A stretch of DNA of 64,000 bases, taken from assembly GCF_003063415.1 (NCBI RefSeq), contig NZ_NESK01000018.1, positions 1-64,000 on the forward strand. The letters run 5' to 3'. This stretch comes from Limnohabitans sp. 2KL-17. GTDB lineage: Bacteria > Pseudomonadota > Gammaproteobacteria > Burkholderiales > Burkholderiaceae_C. The notes below the pieces were generated by a model. The model searched no databases. It had not been told where the DNA came from and worked only from the letters and a program-made list of their open reading frames with translations. Shown piece after piece: positions 47,610-57,143 of the stretch. The translations under genes were made by a program, and so were the position numbers. How positions within the stretch are numbered: the stretch's first letter is position 1; each line of letters opens with the position of its first letter.

Positions 47610-49232
47610 TTACATGCGTGCCACGCCAAACGGCATGGCACGGGGCTTGCGGGTGGCGCTTTCAGCGCAGGTGTCCAGGCAAAAAGACAGCACAGCGCGG
47701 GTTTCGCGTGGATCGATCACGCCATCGTCCAGCCCCAGACCGCTGCTGTAAAACGCATCGGCTTGCGCTTCAAACAAGGCCACGATCTTGTCGAACTGGG
47801 CCTGCATTTTTTCGGGGTCAGGCGTGATGCCTTTGCGTGCCATGCCCGCTTCGGCCACGATCTGCATGGTTTGGGCAGCTTGCTCGCCACCCATCACGGC
47901 TGTTTTGGCACCCGGCCAGCTGAACAAAAATCGCGGTGCGTAGCCCCGGCCGCACATGCCGTAGTTGCCCGCACCAAACGATGCGCCGCATTGAATGGTG
48001 ATTTGCGGCACGGTGGCGTGGGTCACCGCCTGGATCATCTTGGCGCCGTGTTTGATCATGCCGCCTTGCTCGCTGTCTTTGCCCACCATGTAGCCAGTGG
48101 TGTTTTGCAAATACACGATTGGGTGGCCCAACTGGCACATCCACTGGATGAAGTGCGTGGCCTTGTTGGCCCCGGCCACATCAATCGGTCCGTTGTTGCT
48201 GATGAGGCCCACCGCATGCCCGCCGATGCGGGCTTGCGCGCAAACCGTGGCTGCGCCATACAGGGATTTGAATTCCAGAAAGTCCGAGTCGTCGACCAGC
48301 CGCAACATGACCTCGCGCATGTCGATGGGTTCGCGGTGGTGGGCAGGCATCAGGCCCAGCAGTTCTTCGGGGTCGTGGCGTGGCGGTTTGGCGTCTCTTT
48401 CCGCGCCGGATGCGAAAGTGTTGACCGCCCAGTTCCAGCGTGCCACCACATCGCGCGCGGTGCCCAGTGCGTGGCGATCGTCTTCGCACAGGTATTCGCC
48501 CAAGCCCGACAGGCTGGTGTGCATCTCGGCGCCACCCAGCTCTTCTTCGCTGGCGATCTCGCCTGTGGCAGCCTTCAACAAGGGTGGGCCAGCCAGAAAC
48601 GCGCGGGATCTGCCGCGCACCATGATGACGGTGTCGCTCAGGCCTGGCATGTAGGCCCCGCCAGCGGTGCCCGAGCCGTGTTGCACCGTGAGCACGGGCA
48701 GGCCCGCTGCTGACAAGCGTGCCAGATTGCGAAAAATGGCACCCCCCAGTACAAAACCTTCGACCTTGTACTGCATCAGGTTGGCTCCGGCGCTTTCAAC
48801 CAGGTGCACAAAGGGCAGTTTGTTTTCCAGGGCGATTTCCTGCACACGCAGGATTTTTTCGAGGCCTCGGGCCTGTATGGCGCCGGCCTCAATGCCCGAA
48901 TCACTGGCCACCACCATGCAGCGCACGCCTTCGACAAAGCCGATGCCCGCGATCATGCCGCCGCCTGGAATTGAATGGGCCAGGTCTGGCGTGTCTTGCA
49001 AAAACCCCGCCAGTGCGCACAGCGGCAAAAACGGTGCACCAGGGTCCAGCAACAAGGCCACGCGTTCATGTGGCAGCAATTGCCCACGCTTGTCAAACAC
49101 CGGTTTGGAGCGGGCAGAGGCCTCTGCGGCACGCGCTTGCAGCGCTTGCCACTGCGCCAGACGGGCCAGTCCCGCCTCGCGCCTTTGCACGGCCAAAGTG
49201 CTGTGGGTGTTCCAGGTGGATTCAAATTTCAT
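47610..49232 (-). CDS. atuC: Acyl-CoA carboxyltransferase beta subunit, AtuC/LiuB-like
   Basis: This 540-residue crotonase-type carboxyltransferase transfers CO2 from carboxybiotin to the gamma carbon of an enoyl-CoA. The N-half (RVALLLDPGAPFLPLCALAG, LPFVHLVESAGANL, GSGTAGGAYMPGLSDTVIMV) binds acyl-CoA. The C-half (IGGHAVGLISNNGPIDVAGA, TTGYMVGKDSEQGGMIKHGA, GASFGAGNYGMCGRGYAPRF) binds biotin. A single residue near the acyl pocket distinguishes geranyl- from methylcrotonyl-CoA carboxylases, but alignment would be needed to read it. The stop of the SDR gene overlaps its start. Confidence 0.87.
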   Translation of the reverse strand: MKFESTWNTHSTLAVQRREAGLARLAQWQALQARAAEASARSKPVFDKRGQLLPHERVALLLDPGAPFLPLCALAGFLQDTPDLAHSIPGGGMIAGIGFVEGVRCMVVASDSGIEAGAIQARGLEKILRVQEIALENKLPFVHLVESAGANLMQYKVEGFVLGGAIFRNLARLSAAGLPVLTVQHGSGTAGGAYMPGLSDTVIMVRGRSRAFLAGPPLLKAATGEIASEEELGGAEMHTSLSGLGEYLCEDDRHALGTARDVVARWNWAVNTFASGAERDAKPPRHDPEELLGLMPAHHREPIDMREVMLRLVDDSDFLEFKSLYGAATVCAQARIGGHAVGLISNNGPIDVAGANKATHFIQWMCQLGHPIVYLQNTTGYMVGKDSEQGGMIKHGAKMIQAVTHATVPQITIQCGASFGAGNYGMCGRGYAPRFLFSWPGAKTAVMGGEQAAQTMQIVAEAGMARKGITPDPEKMQAQFDKIVALFEAQADAFYSSGLGLDDGVIDPRETRAVLSFCLDTCAESATRKPRAMPFGVARM

Positions 49233-50137
49233 TGGAAAACCTTGGGTGTGACGGCGCGGTGAAAGCCGTCAAAGGGCTTGACCGCATCGCGTTGTTGCAC
49301 ATCGGTCTTGGCCACCGCTTGCTGCCAGCCCATGCGCATCTGGGGACGGGCACCGTCCACACGCAGCACGCTGCCACTGATGAAACTGGCCGCAGGCGAG
49401 AGTAAAAAAACGATGGCTGCCGAGGTTTCAGCCTCGTTGCCGAATCGGCCTTGAGGCACGGTTTGGCGCATCTCGCGCAGCATGGGCCCTGCCTCAGGTG
49501 GGTAATGGTCCATGCCGCTGCTGGCGATGTAGCCCGGCGCCACGGCGTTCACGCGCACGCCGTGGGTGGCCCACTCCAGTGCGGCAGTTTCTGTGAAGCT
49601 GACCATGCCTGCTCGTGCTGCACCGCTGTGGCCCATGCCAGGCATCGAGCCCCACATGTCGGCCACGATGCTGACCACCACGCCGCCGTGTGCATTCATG
49701 CTTTGGTTGAAGCACTCACGCGCCACCAGAAAACCACCAGTGAGGTTGGTGTCGATGACGGCCTGCCAGCCTTTGGCGCTGGTGCTGGCCAGCGGCGAGA
49801 TGTATTGCCCACCTGCGTTGTTGACCAAGCCGTGGATGCGGCCGTGTTGCTGCACCACTTCGGCGACCATGGCTTTGACATCCTCTTCGCGTCGGATGTC
49901 GGTACTGTGCCAGCTGGCCAGCCCCCCGTCGCTGGTGATCTCCTGCGCGGTGGTGTTCAGTTTGTCGGGGTTGCGGCCCACCAGCACCACGTGCGCACCC
50001 AGGCTGGCCAGTTCGTGCGCGGTGCAGCGGCCAATGCCCGAGCCGCCACCTGTGACCATGAGCACTTGTCCGCTCAGCAGTGCAGGGGCGAATGCTGAGC
50101 GGTAATGCGTTTTCGGGGTGGTGGTGGTGGTGCTCAT
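49229..50137 (-). CDS. Short-chain dehydrogenase/reductase, AtuB/AtuG-like
   Basis: This 302-residue classical SDR has the Rossmann motif TGGGSGIGRCTAHELASLGA, NNAGGQY, and a conserved Tyr-x-x-x-Lys position that is atypical: the usual YxxxK region reads GHSGAARAGMVSFTETAALE, so the catalytic Tyr is not obvious. This is common in 2,4-dienoyl-CoA reductase (DECR)-like SDRs. The C-terminus extends to KVFQ. P. aeruginosa atu clusters carry two SDRs of uncertain role (AtuB, AtuG); this could be either, or a dienoyl-CoA reductase. It overlaps neighbours by 4 bases. Confidence 0.8.
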   Translation of the reverse strand: MSTTTTTPKTHYRSAFAPALLSGQVLMVTGGGSGIGRCTAHELASLGAHVVLVGRNPDKLNTTAQEITSDGGLASWHSTDIRREEDVKAMVAEVVQQHGRIHGLVNNAGGQYISPLASTSAKGWQAVIDTNLTGGFLVARECFNQSMNAHGGVVVSIVADMWGSMPGMGHSGAARAGMVSFTETAALEWATHGVRVNAVAPGYIASSGMDHYPPEAGPMLREMRQTVPQGRFGNEAETSAAIVFLLSPAASFISGSVLRVDGARPQMRMGWQQAVAKTDVQQRDAVKPFDGFHRAVTPKVFQ

Positions 50138-50799
50138 GGGGTGTCTCTCAAAAACAAGGCCAGTGCAGCCTCGGTCAATTCGTCAAGCGATGCACGTCGG
50201 GATTTTTGGCCTGCCCTGCTCGGGGAAGGTGGTGCGTACCACTGCACTGCCCAATTCAAAGCCCCAAAAATCATCAGTCGTGCCAGACCCACCGGAGCCT
50301 GCAGCTGGCCGCTGTCGTGCAGGGCTTGCAGCACGGGCGTCCAGGCGGCTTCGTAATCGTCCTTGATTTGTGTGATGGTCTGGCGCTGCGCGTCGTTGAG
50401 CGAGCGCCATTCGTACAGCATCACCGGGATGAAATCGCTGTCGGGGCCCAGCAGCACATCGAACTGGTTGCGGATCAGCACGCGCAGACGGTCGCGGTCA
50501 GTTTGTTGCGTGCTCAACATGCCGCAGGCTGTGCGCTGGCGTTCAGTGGCCTGTTTCATGCCCTCCACCATCACAGCCAGCAGCAGGTCTTGTTTGTTGC
50601 CAAAGTGGTAGAAGGGCGAGCCTGGTTGCATGCTCACCCGTGCTGCAATTTCTCGGGTGCTGGTGGCGTCGTAGCCCTTGCGGTGAAACAACTCTGCTGC
50701 AGCCGAAATCAGCGCCTGTCGACGATTGCCATCGTCACGCTCGTTTTCTGTCTTTTTGGGGCGTCCGCGCGCGCGTTTGGGTTCTGCCAGTTCAGTCAT
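50134..50799 (-). CDS. TetR/AcrR-family transcriptional regulator
   Basis: This 221-residue protein has an N-terminal basic arm (KRARGRPKKTENERDDGNRR) and a TetR HTH (ALISAAAELFHRKGYDATST followed by REIAARVSMQPGSPFYHFGNK). The all-helical ligand domain lies at about 85-215. It is encoded within the operon it probably represses, like AtuR in Pseudomonas, which binds near its own promoter and responds to pathway acyl-CoAs. A dyad at 52004-52016 is a candidate operator. It is 4-base-coupled to the SDR gene. Confidence 0.85.
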   Translation of the reverse strand: MTELAEPKRARGRPKKTENERDDGNRRQALISAAAELFHRKGYDATSTREIAARVSMQPGSPFYHFGNKQDLLLAVMVEGMKQATERQRTACGMLSTQQTDRDRLRVLIRNQFDVLLGPDSDFIPVMLYEWRSLNDAQRQTITQIKDDYEAAWTPVLQALHDSGQLQAPVGLARLMIFGALNWAVQWYAPPSPSRAGQKSRRASLDELTEAALALFLRDTP

Positions 50800-50805
50800 G
50801 TCTGC

Positions 50806-51969
50806 TCATCGCCCTGTCAGCCCCATGTCACGCGAAATCACTTCTTTCATGATCTCGTTGGTGCCGCCATAGATGCGTTGCACGCGGGCGTCGGCATAGG
50901 CGCGGGTGATGGGGTATTCCCACATGTAGCCGTAGCCACCGTGCAGCTGCACGCATTCGTCCATCACCTTGCATTGCAGGTCCGAGCACCAGTACTTGGC
51001 CATGCTGGCCGTGGCCGTGTCGAGTTGGTTGCCAAGGATCAGCTCACAGCATTTGTCGACAAACACGCGGGCTACTTGCACCTCGGTCTGCAATTCGGCC
51101 AGGGTGTAGCGTGTGTTTTGGTAATTGGCGACCGACTGTCCAAAAACCTTGCGGTCTTTCACGTACTGCACCGTCCAGTCGATAGCCGCTTGCGCAGCGG
51201 CAATGCCGCCAATGGCGATTTGCAGGCGCTCCCAGGGCAGTTGCTCCATCAGGCAGATGAAGCCCTTGCCCTGCATGGCCGTGCCGCCCAGCAGTTGGTC
51301 GGCACTGACTTGGACGTTGTCAAAGAACAGCTCCGAGGTGTCTTGCGCCTTCAGCCCCAACTTCTTCAATCGTTTGCCCTTTTCAAAGCCGGGCGTGCCG
51401 CGCTCGATCAAAAACAGGCTGGTGCCTTTGGCCCCTGCAGCTGGGTCGGTTTTGGCCACCAAGATCACCAGGTCGGCATGCCAGCCGTTGGTGATGAAGG
51501 TCTTGCTGCCGTTGATGAGGTAAGTGCCATCGGGCTGCAGCAAAGCGCTGGTCTTCACGCCTTGCAGATCAGAGCCTGCTGCCGGTTCACTCATGGCAAT
51601 CGCGCCCACCATTTCGCCACTGACCAGCTTGGGCAGGTACTTTTTCTTTTGCGCGTCGGTGCCGTAATGCAGGATGTAAGGCGCCACGATCTCACTGTGC
51701 AAGCCGTAGCCAATGCCGGTGAATCCAGCGCGTGAAAGCTCTTCCATCTGCACCACCGAGTACAGCTTGTCGGCGCCCGATCCCCCATAGGCCTCAGGTA
51801 GGGTCATGCACAAAAAGCCGTTCTCACCAGCTTTGTTCCAGACGGCGCGATCGACATAGCCTTGCTCTTCCCAGGCTTCGTGGTGGGGGGCGATTTCCTT
51901 GTCCATGAAGCGGCGAAAGCTGTCGCGAAACGCTTCGTGGTCGGTGGAGAAAAGTGTGCGTTCAATCAT
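50806..51969 (-). CDS. Acyl-CoA dehydrogenase (first gene of the minus-strand operon)
   Basis: Starting at the ATG at 51969, the 387-residue product has the ACAD motifs AIAMSEPAAGSDLQGVKTSA, LINGSKTFITNGWHADLVIL and LHGGYGYMWEYPITRAYADA, with VQRIYGGTNEIMKEVISRD containing the catalytic-base region. It resembles long- or medium-chain ACADs. It would handle the beta-oxidation rounds after the carboxylase steps, or an early oxidation. It is divergent from the thiolase-FadB pair across the 52.0 kb control region. Confidence 0.88.
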   Translation of the reverse strand: MIERTLFSTDHEAFRDSFRRFMDKEIAPHHEAWEEQGYVDRAVWNKAGENGFLCMTLPEAYGGSGADKLYSVVQMEELSRAGFTGIGYGLHSEIVAPYILHYGTDAQKKKYLPKLVSGEMVGAIAMSEPAAGSDLQGVKTSALLQPDGTYLINGSKTFITNGWHADLVILVAKTDPAAGAKGTSLFLIERGTPGFEKGKRLKKLGLKAQDTSELFFDNVQVSADQLLGGTAMQGKGFICLMEQLPWERLQIAIGGIAAAQAAIDWTVQYVKDRKVFGQSVANYQNTRYTLAELQTEVQVARVFVDKCCELILGNQLDTATASMAKYWCSDLQCKVMDECVQLHGGYGYMWEYPITRAYADARVQRIYGGTNEIMKEVISRDMGLTGR

Positions 51970-52003
51970 GGGTGTCACCTTCAAGACTTGGGGGTTTATT
52001 TAT

Positions 52004-52016
52004 GCAAAGCGTTTGC
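52004..52016. promoter_or_regulatory. Candidate TetR operator in the divergent control region
   Basis: GCAAAGCGTTTGC is a dyad with 5-base arms and 3-base centre. It lies 13 bases upstream of TATACT (52029-52034), a likely -10 for the thiolase-FadB operon, so it would overlap the -35 zone. It sits 35 bases upstream of the divergent dehydrogenase ATG, in position to control both operons. Confidence 0.45.
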
Positions 52017-52090
52017 TTGGTAAAAGTCTATACTGAATGCCGAATCCCGCAACACAGGGCAAACCCCCTGATGACCCCCAGGAGACATTC

Positions 52091-53296
52091 ATGAGCGAAG
52101 CATTTGTATACGACGCTATCCGGACACCGCGTGGCAAGGGCAAAAAAGACGGCAGCCTGCACGAGGTCAAACCCATCAGTCTGCTGGCAGGTGTGTTGCA
52201 TGAATTGCAAAGCCGCAACCAACTGGACACCGCCGCGGTGGACGATGTGGTCATGGGCGTGGTTTCGCCGATTGGTGAGCAAGGCTCGGTGATCCCGAAA
52301 GTGGCCGCACTGGCTGCGGGCTGGGACTGGCGCTGTTCGGGTGTTCAGATCAACCGCTTTTGTGCCTCAGGCTTGGAGGCGGTCAACATGGCTGCCATGA
52401 AGGTGCGCAGCGGCTGGGAAGACTTGGTGGTGGCCGGGGGCCTGGAGAGCATGAGCCGCGTGCCGATCGGATCGGACGGCGGTGCCTGGGCGCAAGACCC
52501 CGAGACCCACAGCGCCACGCTGTTCGTGCCGCAAGGCATCGGGGCCGACCTGATCGCTACGATGAGCGGCTTCTGCCGCCGCGATGTGGACGCCTTTGCG
52601 GTGGAATCTCAAAAACGCGCCACAGCCGCGCGTGCAGCAGGCTACTTTGACGGCTCTGTGGTGCCGGTCAGAGACAAACTGGGACAGATCATTCTGGCGC
52701 AAGACGAATTCATAAAACCCGCCACCACGGTGGAAACCTTGGGCGGCCTCAAGCCCTCGTTTGAACAGCTCGGTGCCATGGGCTTTGACGCGGTGGCCTT
52801 GCAGCGCTACCCGCAGGTCGAGCGCATCCACCATGTGCACCACGCAGGCAACTCGTCGGGCATTGTGGACGGCGCTGCGGCGGTGTTGATCGGCAGCGAA
52901 GCCGCCGGAAAAATCCACGGCCTGAAACCCCGCGCACGCATCGTGGCGGCGGCCTTGTCGGGGGCAGACCCGACCATCATGCTCACAGGCCCCATGCCGG
53001 CAGCGCGCAAGGCTTTGGCCAAAGCCGGGCTGACGATTGACCAGATTGACCTGTTCGAGATCAACGAAGCTTTTGCAGCTGTGCCCATGAAATTCATGCA
53101 GGAGATGCATGTGCCGCACGACAAGGTCAATGTGAACGGCGGCGCGATCGCCATGGGCCACCCCTTGGGCGCTACAGGCGCGATGATTTTGGGCATCCTG
53201 ATTGACGAGTTGCACCGTCGAAAGTTGCGCTACGGCCTGGCCACTTTGTGTGTGGGCGGCGGCATGGGCATTGCCACCATCGTTGAACGCGTTTGA
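52091..53296 (+). CDS. Acetyl-CoA C-acyltransferase (FadA-like thiolase)
   Basis: This 401-residue thiolase begins with the ATG at 52091 after a CAGGAG ribosome site. The active-site Cys is in [19 protein letters not shown]. The His of [13 protein letters not shown] and the C-terminal [15 protein letters not shown] complete the triad. It removes acetyl-CoA units from 3-oxoacyl-CoA. It is followed 15 bases later by the FadB-like multifunctional enzyme, so the two form a beta-oxidation pair. It differs from the thiolase at 28.7 kb, which is PcaF-like. Confidence 0.92.
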   Translation: MSEAFVYDAIRTPRGKGKKDGSLHEVKPISLLAGVLHELQSRNQLDTAAVDDVVMGVVSPIGEQGSVIPKVAALAAGWDWRCSGVQINRFCASGLEAVNMAAMKVRSGWEDLVVAGGLESMSRVPIGSDGGAWAQDPETHSATLFVPQGIGADLIATMSGFCRRDVDAFAVESQKRATAARAAGYFDGSVVPVRDKLGQIILAQDEFIKPATTVETLGGLKPSFEQLGAMGFDAVALQRYPQVERIHHVHHAGNSSGIVDGAAAVLIGSEAAGKIHGLKPRARIVAAALSGADPTIMLTGPMPAARKALAKAGLTIDQIDLFEINEAFAAVPMKFMQEMHVPHDKVNVNGGAIAMGHPLGATGAMILGILIDELHRRKLRYGLATLCVGGGMGIATIVERV

Positions 53297-53311
53297 CCAG
53301 GGAGACACCCA

Positions 53312-55471
53312 ATGATTTTGAAAACACTGCGCTACGAACTGGCCGACGGCATCGCCACCATCACCTTTGACGAGCAGGGCTCGCCCGTCAACACCATGTG
53401 TCTGCAATGGCAGGGCGATCTGGCCCAAGCTGCCGAGCAAGCGGCCAAAGACAAAGCTGCTTTGACAGGCATCGTGTTGGCCTCGGCCAAAACCTCTTTC
53501 TTTGCAGGGGCTAATCTGAAGGGCGTGATGCGCTCGCAAGCTTCGGATGGCCCACGCATTTTTGCCGAGATCGAACGCATCAAGAAAAGCTTTCGAACCC
53601 TCGAAACACTGGGCGTTCCTGTGGTCAGCTGCCTGAATGGCTCGGCGCTGGGCGGTGGTTGGGAAGTGGCACTGATCGGACACCACCTCATCGCCACCCG
53701 AAACCCCAAAACCCAGTTTGGTTTGCCCGAAGTCACGCTGGGTTTGATTCCGGGTGGTGGCGGCATCACCAAGATGACCCGCGTGCTGGGCCTTCTGGCA
53801 GCACAGCCCTATGTGCTCGAGAGCCAATTGTTTGGCCCCGAAGAAGCCGTCAAGTTGGGCCTGGTGCATGAGTTGGTCGACAGCGATGAGCAGCTTCGAA
53901 CCCGTGCGTTGGCTTACATCGCTGCAGCGCAAGGCCAGCCTGAAGCGTCCCAGCATGTGTGGGACCGCAAGGACTACAAGATGCCCGGCGGCACACCCAG
54001 CAACCCGAAATTAGCGGGCATGCTGAGCGTGGCCCCGGCAGTGCTCAAGCAAAAAACACGCGGCTTGTATCCCGCAACTGAAGCAGCACTGGCTGCCATG
54101 GTCGAAGGTGCGATGGTGGACTTCGACACTGCCATGCGCATCGAAAGCCGTTACCTGGCGGGTCTGATGACCAGTCAGGTGGCGCGCAACATGATCAACA
54201 CCTTTTTCTTCAACATGAACAGCATCAAGGGTGGTCACAGCCGCCCCCAAGCTGTGCCACGGTACAAGCCAAAAAAGGTCGGTATTTTGGGCGCGGGCAT
54301 GATGGGCTCGGGCATCGCCTACTCACAAGCCAGCAGGGGCATTGCCTCTGTGTTGAAAGACGTGAGTCTGGAAGCTGCGGAAAAAGGCAAAGCCTACAGC
54401 CAGAAACTCACTCAAAAGCGCGTGGACAAAGGCCGCATGGCCGCAGACAAGCAGCAGGCGCTGTTGTCGCTCATTCAGCCCACGGCGAGTGCTGCTGACC
54501 TAAAGGGCTGCGACCTGATCATCGAGGCCGTTTTTGAAAACCGCGAACTCAAGGCCAAGGTCACGCAAGAGGCCGAGCCCATGCTGGCTGAGGGCGGGTT
54601 TTTTGCCAGCAACACCTCTACCTTGCCCATCGGTGGTTTGGCCCAAGCCAGTACCAGGCCCGACAAATTTGTGGGCATCCATTTCTTCAGCCCGGTCGAC
54701 AAGATGAAGCTGGTGGAGATCATTCGCGGTGCACAGACCGATGACGAGACCATCGCCCGTGCGTACGACTATGTGCAGGCGCTGGGCAAGCTGCCGATCG
54801 TGGTGAACGACTCGCGAGGCTTCTACACCAGCCGCACCTTTGGTACTTTTGTCATGGAAGGCGCGGCCATGCTGGGCGAAGGCATCCCTGCGCCTGTGAT
54901 CGAGAACCTGGCCATGCAAGTGGGCATGCCCGTAGGGCCGCTGGCCGTGCTGGATGAAACCGCCTTGTCTTTGTCGGTGCATGTGCTGGACCAGACCCGG
55001 GACGACTTTGCCAAGGAGGGCAAAACATACCAGGCCACGCCAGGCGAATTGTTGGTGGAGCGCATGGTCAAAGAAATCAAACGCGCGGGCCGTGCCGCAG
55101 GCGGCGGTTTTTATGACTATCCCGCTGGCCAGAAAAAACAGTTGTGGCCAGAACTCAAAACCCGTTTCGAGAAAGCAGATGCGCATTACAAGCTGCAAGA
55201 CATCAAGGACCGACTGTTGTATCGACAGGCCGTGGAGACCGCACGTTGCCTGCAAGAAGGTGTGCTGACCTCGGTCCACGACGGCAACATTGGCTCGATC
55301 TTCGGCATTGGTTTTCCGGCGTGGACAGGTGGCGCCTTGCAATTCATCTACGCCCAGGGGGTGGATGCTTTCGCCAAACGCTGCGCTGAACTGGCGGCGC
55401 AATATGGTGCGGGGTTTGCACTGACGGCGGATGTTATTGCGAGCTTGAAGCAGCATCAGCCCGTGTATTGA
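53312..55471 (+). CDS. FadB-like enoyl-CoA hydratase / 3-hydroxyacyl-CoA dehydrogenase
   Basis: This 719-residue fusion has an N-terminal crotonase domain (about 1-200: AKTSFFAGANLKGVMRS, LNGSALGGGWEVALIGHH, FGLPEVTLGLIPGGGGITKM) and a linker. The NAD-binding 3-hydroxyacyl-CoA dehydrogenase domain (about 320-500) has VGILGAGMMGSGIAYSQA, DLIIEAVFEN and the catalytic-His block GIHFFSPVDKMKLVEIIRG. Two C-terminal 3HCDH domains follow. It hydrates enoyl-CoA and oxidises the 3-hydroxyacyl-CoA. It is translated right after the thiolase gene. Confidence 0.93.
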   Translation: MILKTLRYELADGIATITFDEQGSPVNTMCLQWQGDLAQAAEQAAKDKAALTGIVLASAKTSFFAGANLKGVMRSQASDGPRIFAEIERIKKSFRTLETLGVPVVSCLNGSALGGGWEVALIGHHLIATRNPKTQFGLPEVTLGLIPGGGGITKMTRVLGLLAAQPYVLESQLFGPEEAVKLGLVHELVDSDEQLRTRALAYIAAAQGQPEASQHVWDRKDYKMPGGTPSNPKLAGMLSVAPAVLKQKTRGLYPATEAALAAMVEGAMVDFDTAMRIESRYLAGLMTSQVARNMINTFFFNMNSIKGGHSRPQAVPRYKPKKVGILGAGMMGSGIAYSQASRGIASVLKDVSLEAAEKGKAYSQKLTQKRVDKGRMAADKQQALLSLIQPTASAADLKGCDLIIEAVFENRELKAKVTQEAEPMLAEGGFFASNTSTLPIGGLAQASTRPDKFVGIHFFSPVDKMKLVEIIRGAQTDDETIARAYDYVQALGKLPIVVNDSRGFYTSRTFGTFVMEGAAMLGEGIPAPVIENLAMQVGMPVGPLAVLDETALSLSVHVLDQTRDDFAKEGKTYQATPGELLVERMVKEIKRAGRAAGGGFYDYPAGQKKQLWPELKTRFEKADAHYKLQDIKDRLLYRQAVETARCLQEGVLTSVHDGNIGSIFGIGFPAWTGGALQFIYAQGVDAFAKRCAELAAQYGAGFALTADVIASLKQHQPVY

Positions 55472-55650
55472 AGCCAGTGCAAGGAGCGAGCACCCATAAC
55501 GCACTCAAATTCATCAGCCTGTTGTTTTGTGTGCTTTCGCACAGCGTCACAGCATCGAATGGCGTGAAAATTCATGCGTGATTCTGAGAAATTGGTGTAG
55601 CCATCCGAAATGTGATGGGCGCGCACCTTGTCATGAATGGTGGCGTGGCG

Positions 55651-56007
55651 ATGAAATCATTTTGTGTGGTGCTGCTTTGCGGGTTCATGGGCACATGCCA
55701 AGCCAATGATGGTTGGAGCAGCGAGTTGAGCCACGCCACGGGTGGCGCATTGTTGGCGGGCGCGATCACGCGCGTTTACGATGATTCTGAAAATCGTGCT
55801 TGGATCGGTTTTGCCGTCAGCAGCGCAGGCATTGTGCTTTCAGAAAGCTACCAGATCTCACAGGGTGCCAAACGCTCGAGCTCTTACCTGGACATGGCAT
55901 CCCACATTGCAGGGGCCGCTTTGGGCGCATGGTGGATGGACAAATACGGGCTCACGCCTGTCATTGGCCGCCATTCCGTGGGCTTGGTGATGCGCCGGCA
56001 GTTTTAG
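55651..56007 (+). CDS. Small exported protein, YfiM-like (tentative)
   Basis: This 118-residue product starts at the ATG at 55651; in-frame alternatives exist at 55633 (ATG) and 55612 (GTG). A signal peptide runs MKSFCVVLLCGFMGTC, and cleavage could give a lipoprotein (GTC|QAND is lipobox-like) or follow CQA. The rest, HATGGALLAGAITRVYDD and ASHIAGAALGAWWMDKYG, has two weakly hydrophobic helices with His residues, reminiscent of YfiM/DUF2279 proteins. No function is known. It lies between FadB and a convergent DMT exporter, unrelated to either by context. Confidence 0.55.
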   Translation: MKSFCVVLLCGFMGTCQANDGWSSELSHATGGALLAGAITRVYDDSENRAWIGFAVSSAGIVLSESYQISQGAKRSSSYLDMASHIAGAALGAWWMDKYGLTPVIGRHSVGLVMRRQF

Positions 56008-56037
56008 CTGCTGTGATGGCCCGGCTTCAAACCGCCG

Positions 56038-57000
56038 TCAAACAGCCTTGACCCGCACCCCACCGATCACCCCGCCCACCAGCAGCGCAATGCCTGCAAG
56101 GGTGAGTGGTTCCGGCCATTGGCCGCGTAGCCAAAAAGCGTAGCCCAGCGCAGCCAGGGTTTCAAACACGATGAGTTGCCCGGCCAGAGCAGTGGGTAAG
56201 CGCTGGCTGGCGGCGTTCCAGCACAGCGTGCCCAGCCAGGATGCGAACAGGCCGATGGCCACCATGAGGCCGATGAATTCGAGCGGCCGTGGGCCCAGCG
56301 GCATGGGCAGCGGGTCGTTGGTTGCGCTCGTCCACAACCAGAAAGCGGCATAGCCCAGCAGGGCCAGCGGCAAGGTGGCCAGGCCTTGCGCCGTGGCCCA
56401 CACGCGGGGGTTGCGGTCGGGGTGGCCGCGCAGCCAGTCGGCATTTTTAAGCGGATACCAAGTCCAGCAAACCACAGCGCCTATGGCCAGCACCGCGCCC
56501 GTGATGTATCGCGTGGTATCGGCATGGGGGTTTTGCAGCAACGCCGTCCACTCCACGTGGTTGACGCAGGCAATGCCCAGCAAAATGAGTGCAAGCGGTG
56601 GTGCGAGTTTCAGCCAAGGAAAACGCCCGTCGCGCTGATGGTTGAGCAAGTTGGCTGCTATGGCGATCACCACCGGCAGCGTGCCAATGATCATGGTGGG
56701 CAAGGCGCCTCCGGCACGCTGGATGGCACTGGCCAGAAACAGGTAATAAAGCACGTTGCCAATCGCTGCCAGCTTGAGTGCCGCCAGCCAGTCTGAACGG
56801 GTCAGGCGCAGGATGTCGGCGCGATCCACAAAGGCCAGTGGCAAGGCGATGAGGCCAAAAGCAAGGTATCGGCCAAATGTGTGCAGCGCAGCGGGGTATT
56901 CGGGCAGCATCAGCGGACCGACAAACACCAGTCCCCACATCATCCCGGCGGCCAGGGAAAAGAAGACGCCGCCCCACATGGCGGTTGCGTTTTTGGGCAT
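56038..57000 (-). CDS. EamA/DMT-family transporter
   Basis: This 320-residue inner-membrane protein has ten predicted TM segments in two EamA repeats: FFSLAAGMMWGLVFVGPLML, TMIIGTLPVVIAIAANLL, ITGAVLAIGAVVCWTWYPL and GLFASWLGTLCWNAASQRLP. DMT proteins export metabolites such as amino acids or nucleosides; the substrate is unknown. The start is the ATG at 57000. It lies downstream of the cryptochrome operon on the same strand across a 143-base gap, so it may be separately transcribed. Confidence 0.88.
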   Translation of the reverse strand: MPKNATAMWGGVFFSLAAGMMWGLVFVGPLMLPEYPAALHTFGRYLAFGLIALPLAFVDRADILRLTRSDWLAALKLAAIGNVLYYLFLASAIQRAGGALPTMIIGTLPVVIAIAANLLNHQRDGRFPWLKLAPPLALILLGIACVNHVEWTALLQNPHADTTRYITGAVLAIGAVVCWTWYPLKNADWLRGHPDRNPRVWATAQGLATLPLALLGYAAFWLWTSATNDPLPMPLGPRPLEFIGLMVAIGLFASWLGTLCWNAASQRLPTALAGQLIVFETLAALGYAFWLRGQWPEPLTLAGIALLVGGVIGGVRVKAV

Positions 57001-57143
57001 AGGGTTTGTAGGCGCAGTTATGTGGCTTGAGACGCGGGCAACTGCCAGTTGCGCCAAATCGCCAGGGGATGCAGGAGCAAGTTATCGCCCCAGGATTGAA
57101 TCAGGTACATGCTAGGGATTATAAGTGGTGTCTCGGCCGTCGC

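Noticed and set aside
42412-51969. Leucine (liu) degradation cluster
   Set aside because: The carboxylase, hydratase and dehydrogenase genes would fit, but no HMG-CoA lyase gene is present, extra dehydrogenases and an AtuA pair are nearby; kept as the main alternative, not the call.
52367-53956. A 529-codon open frame opposite the thiolase and FadB genes
   Set aside because: Both sense genes are complete and conserved; this frame is compositionally a shadow.
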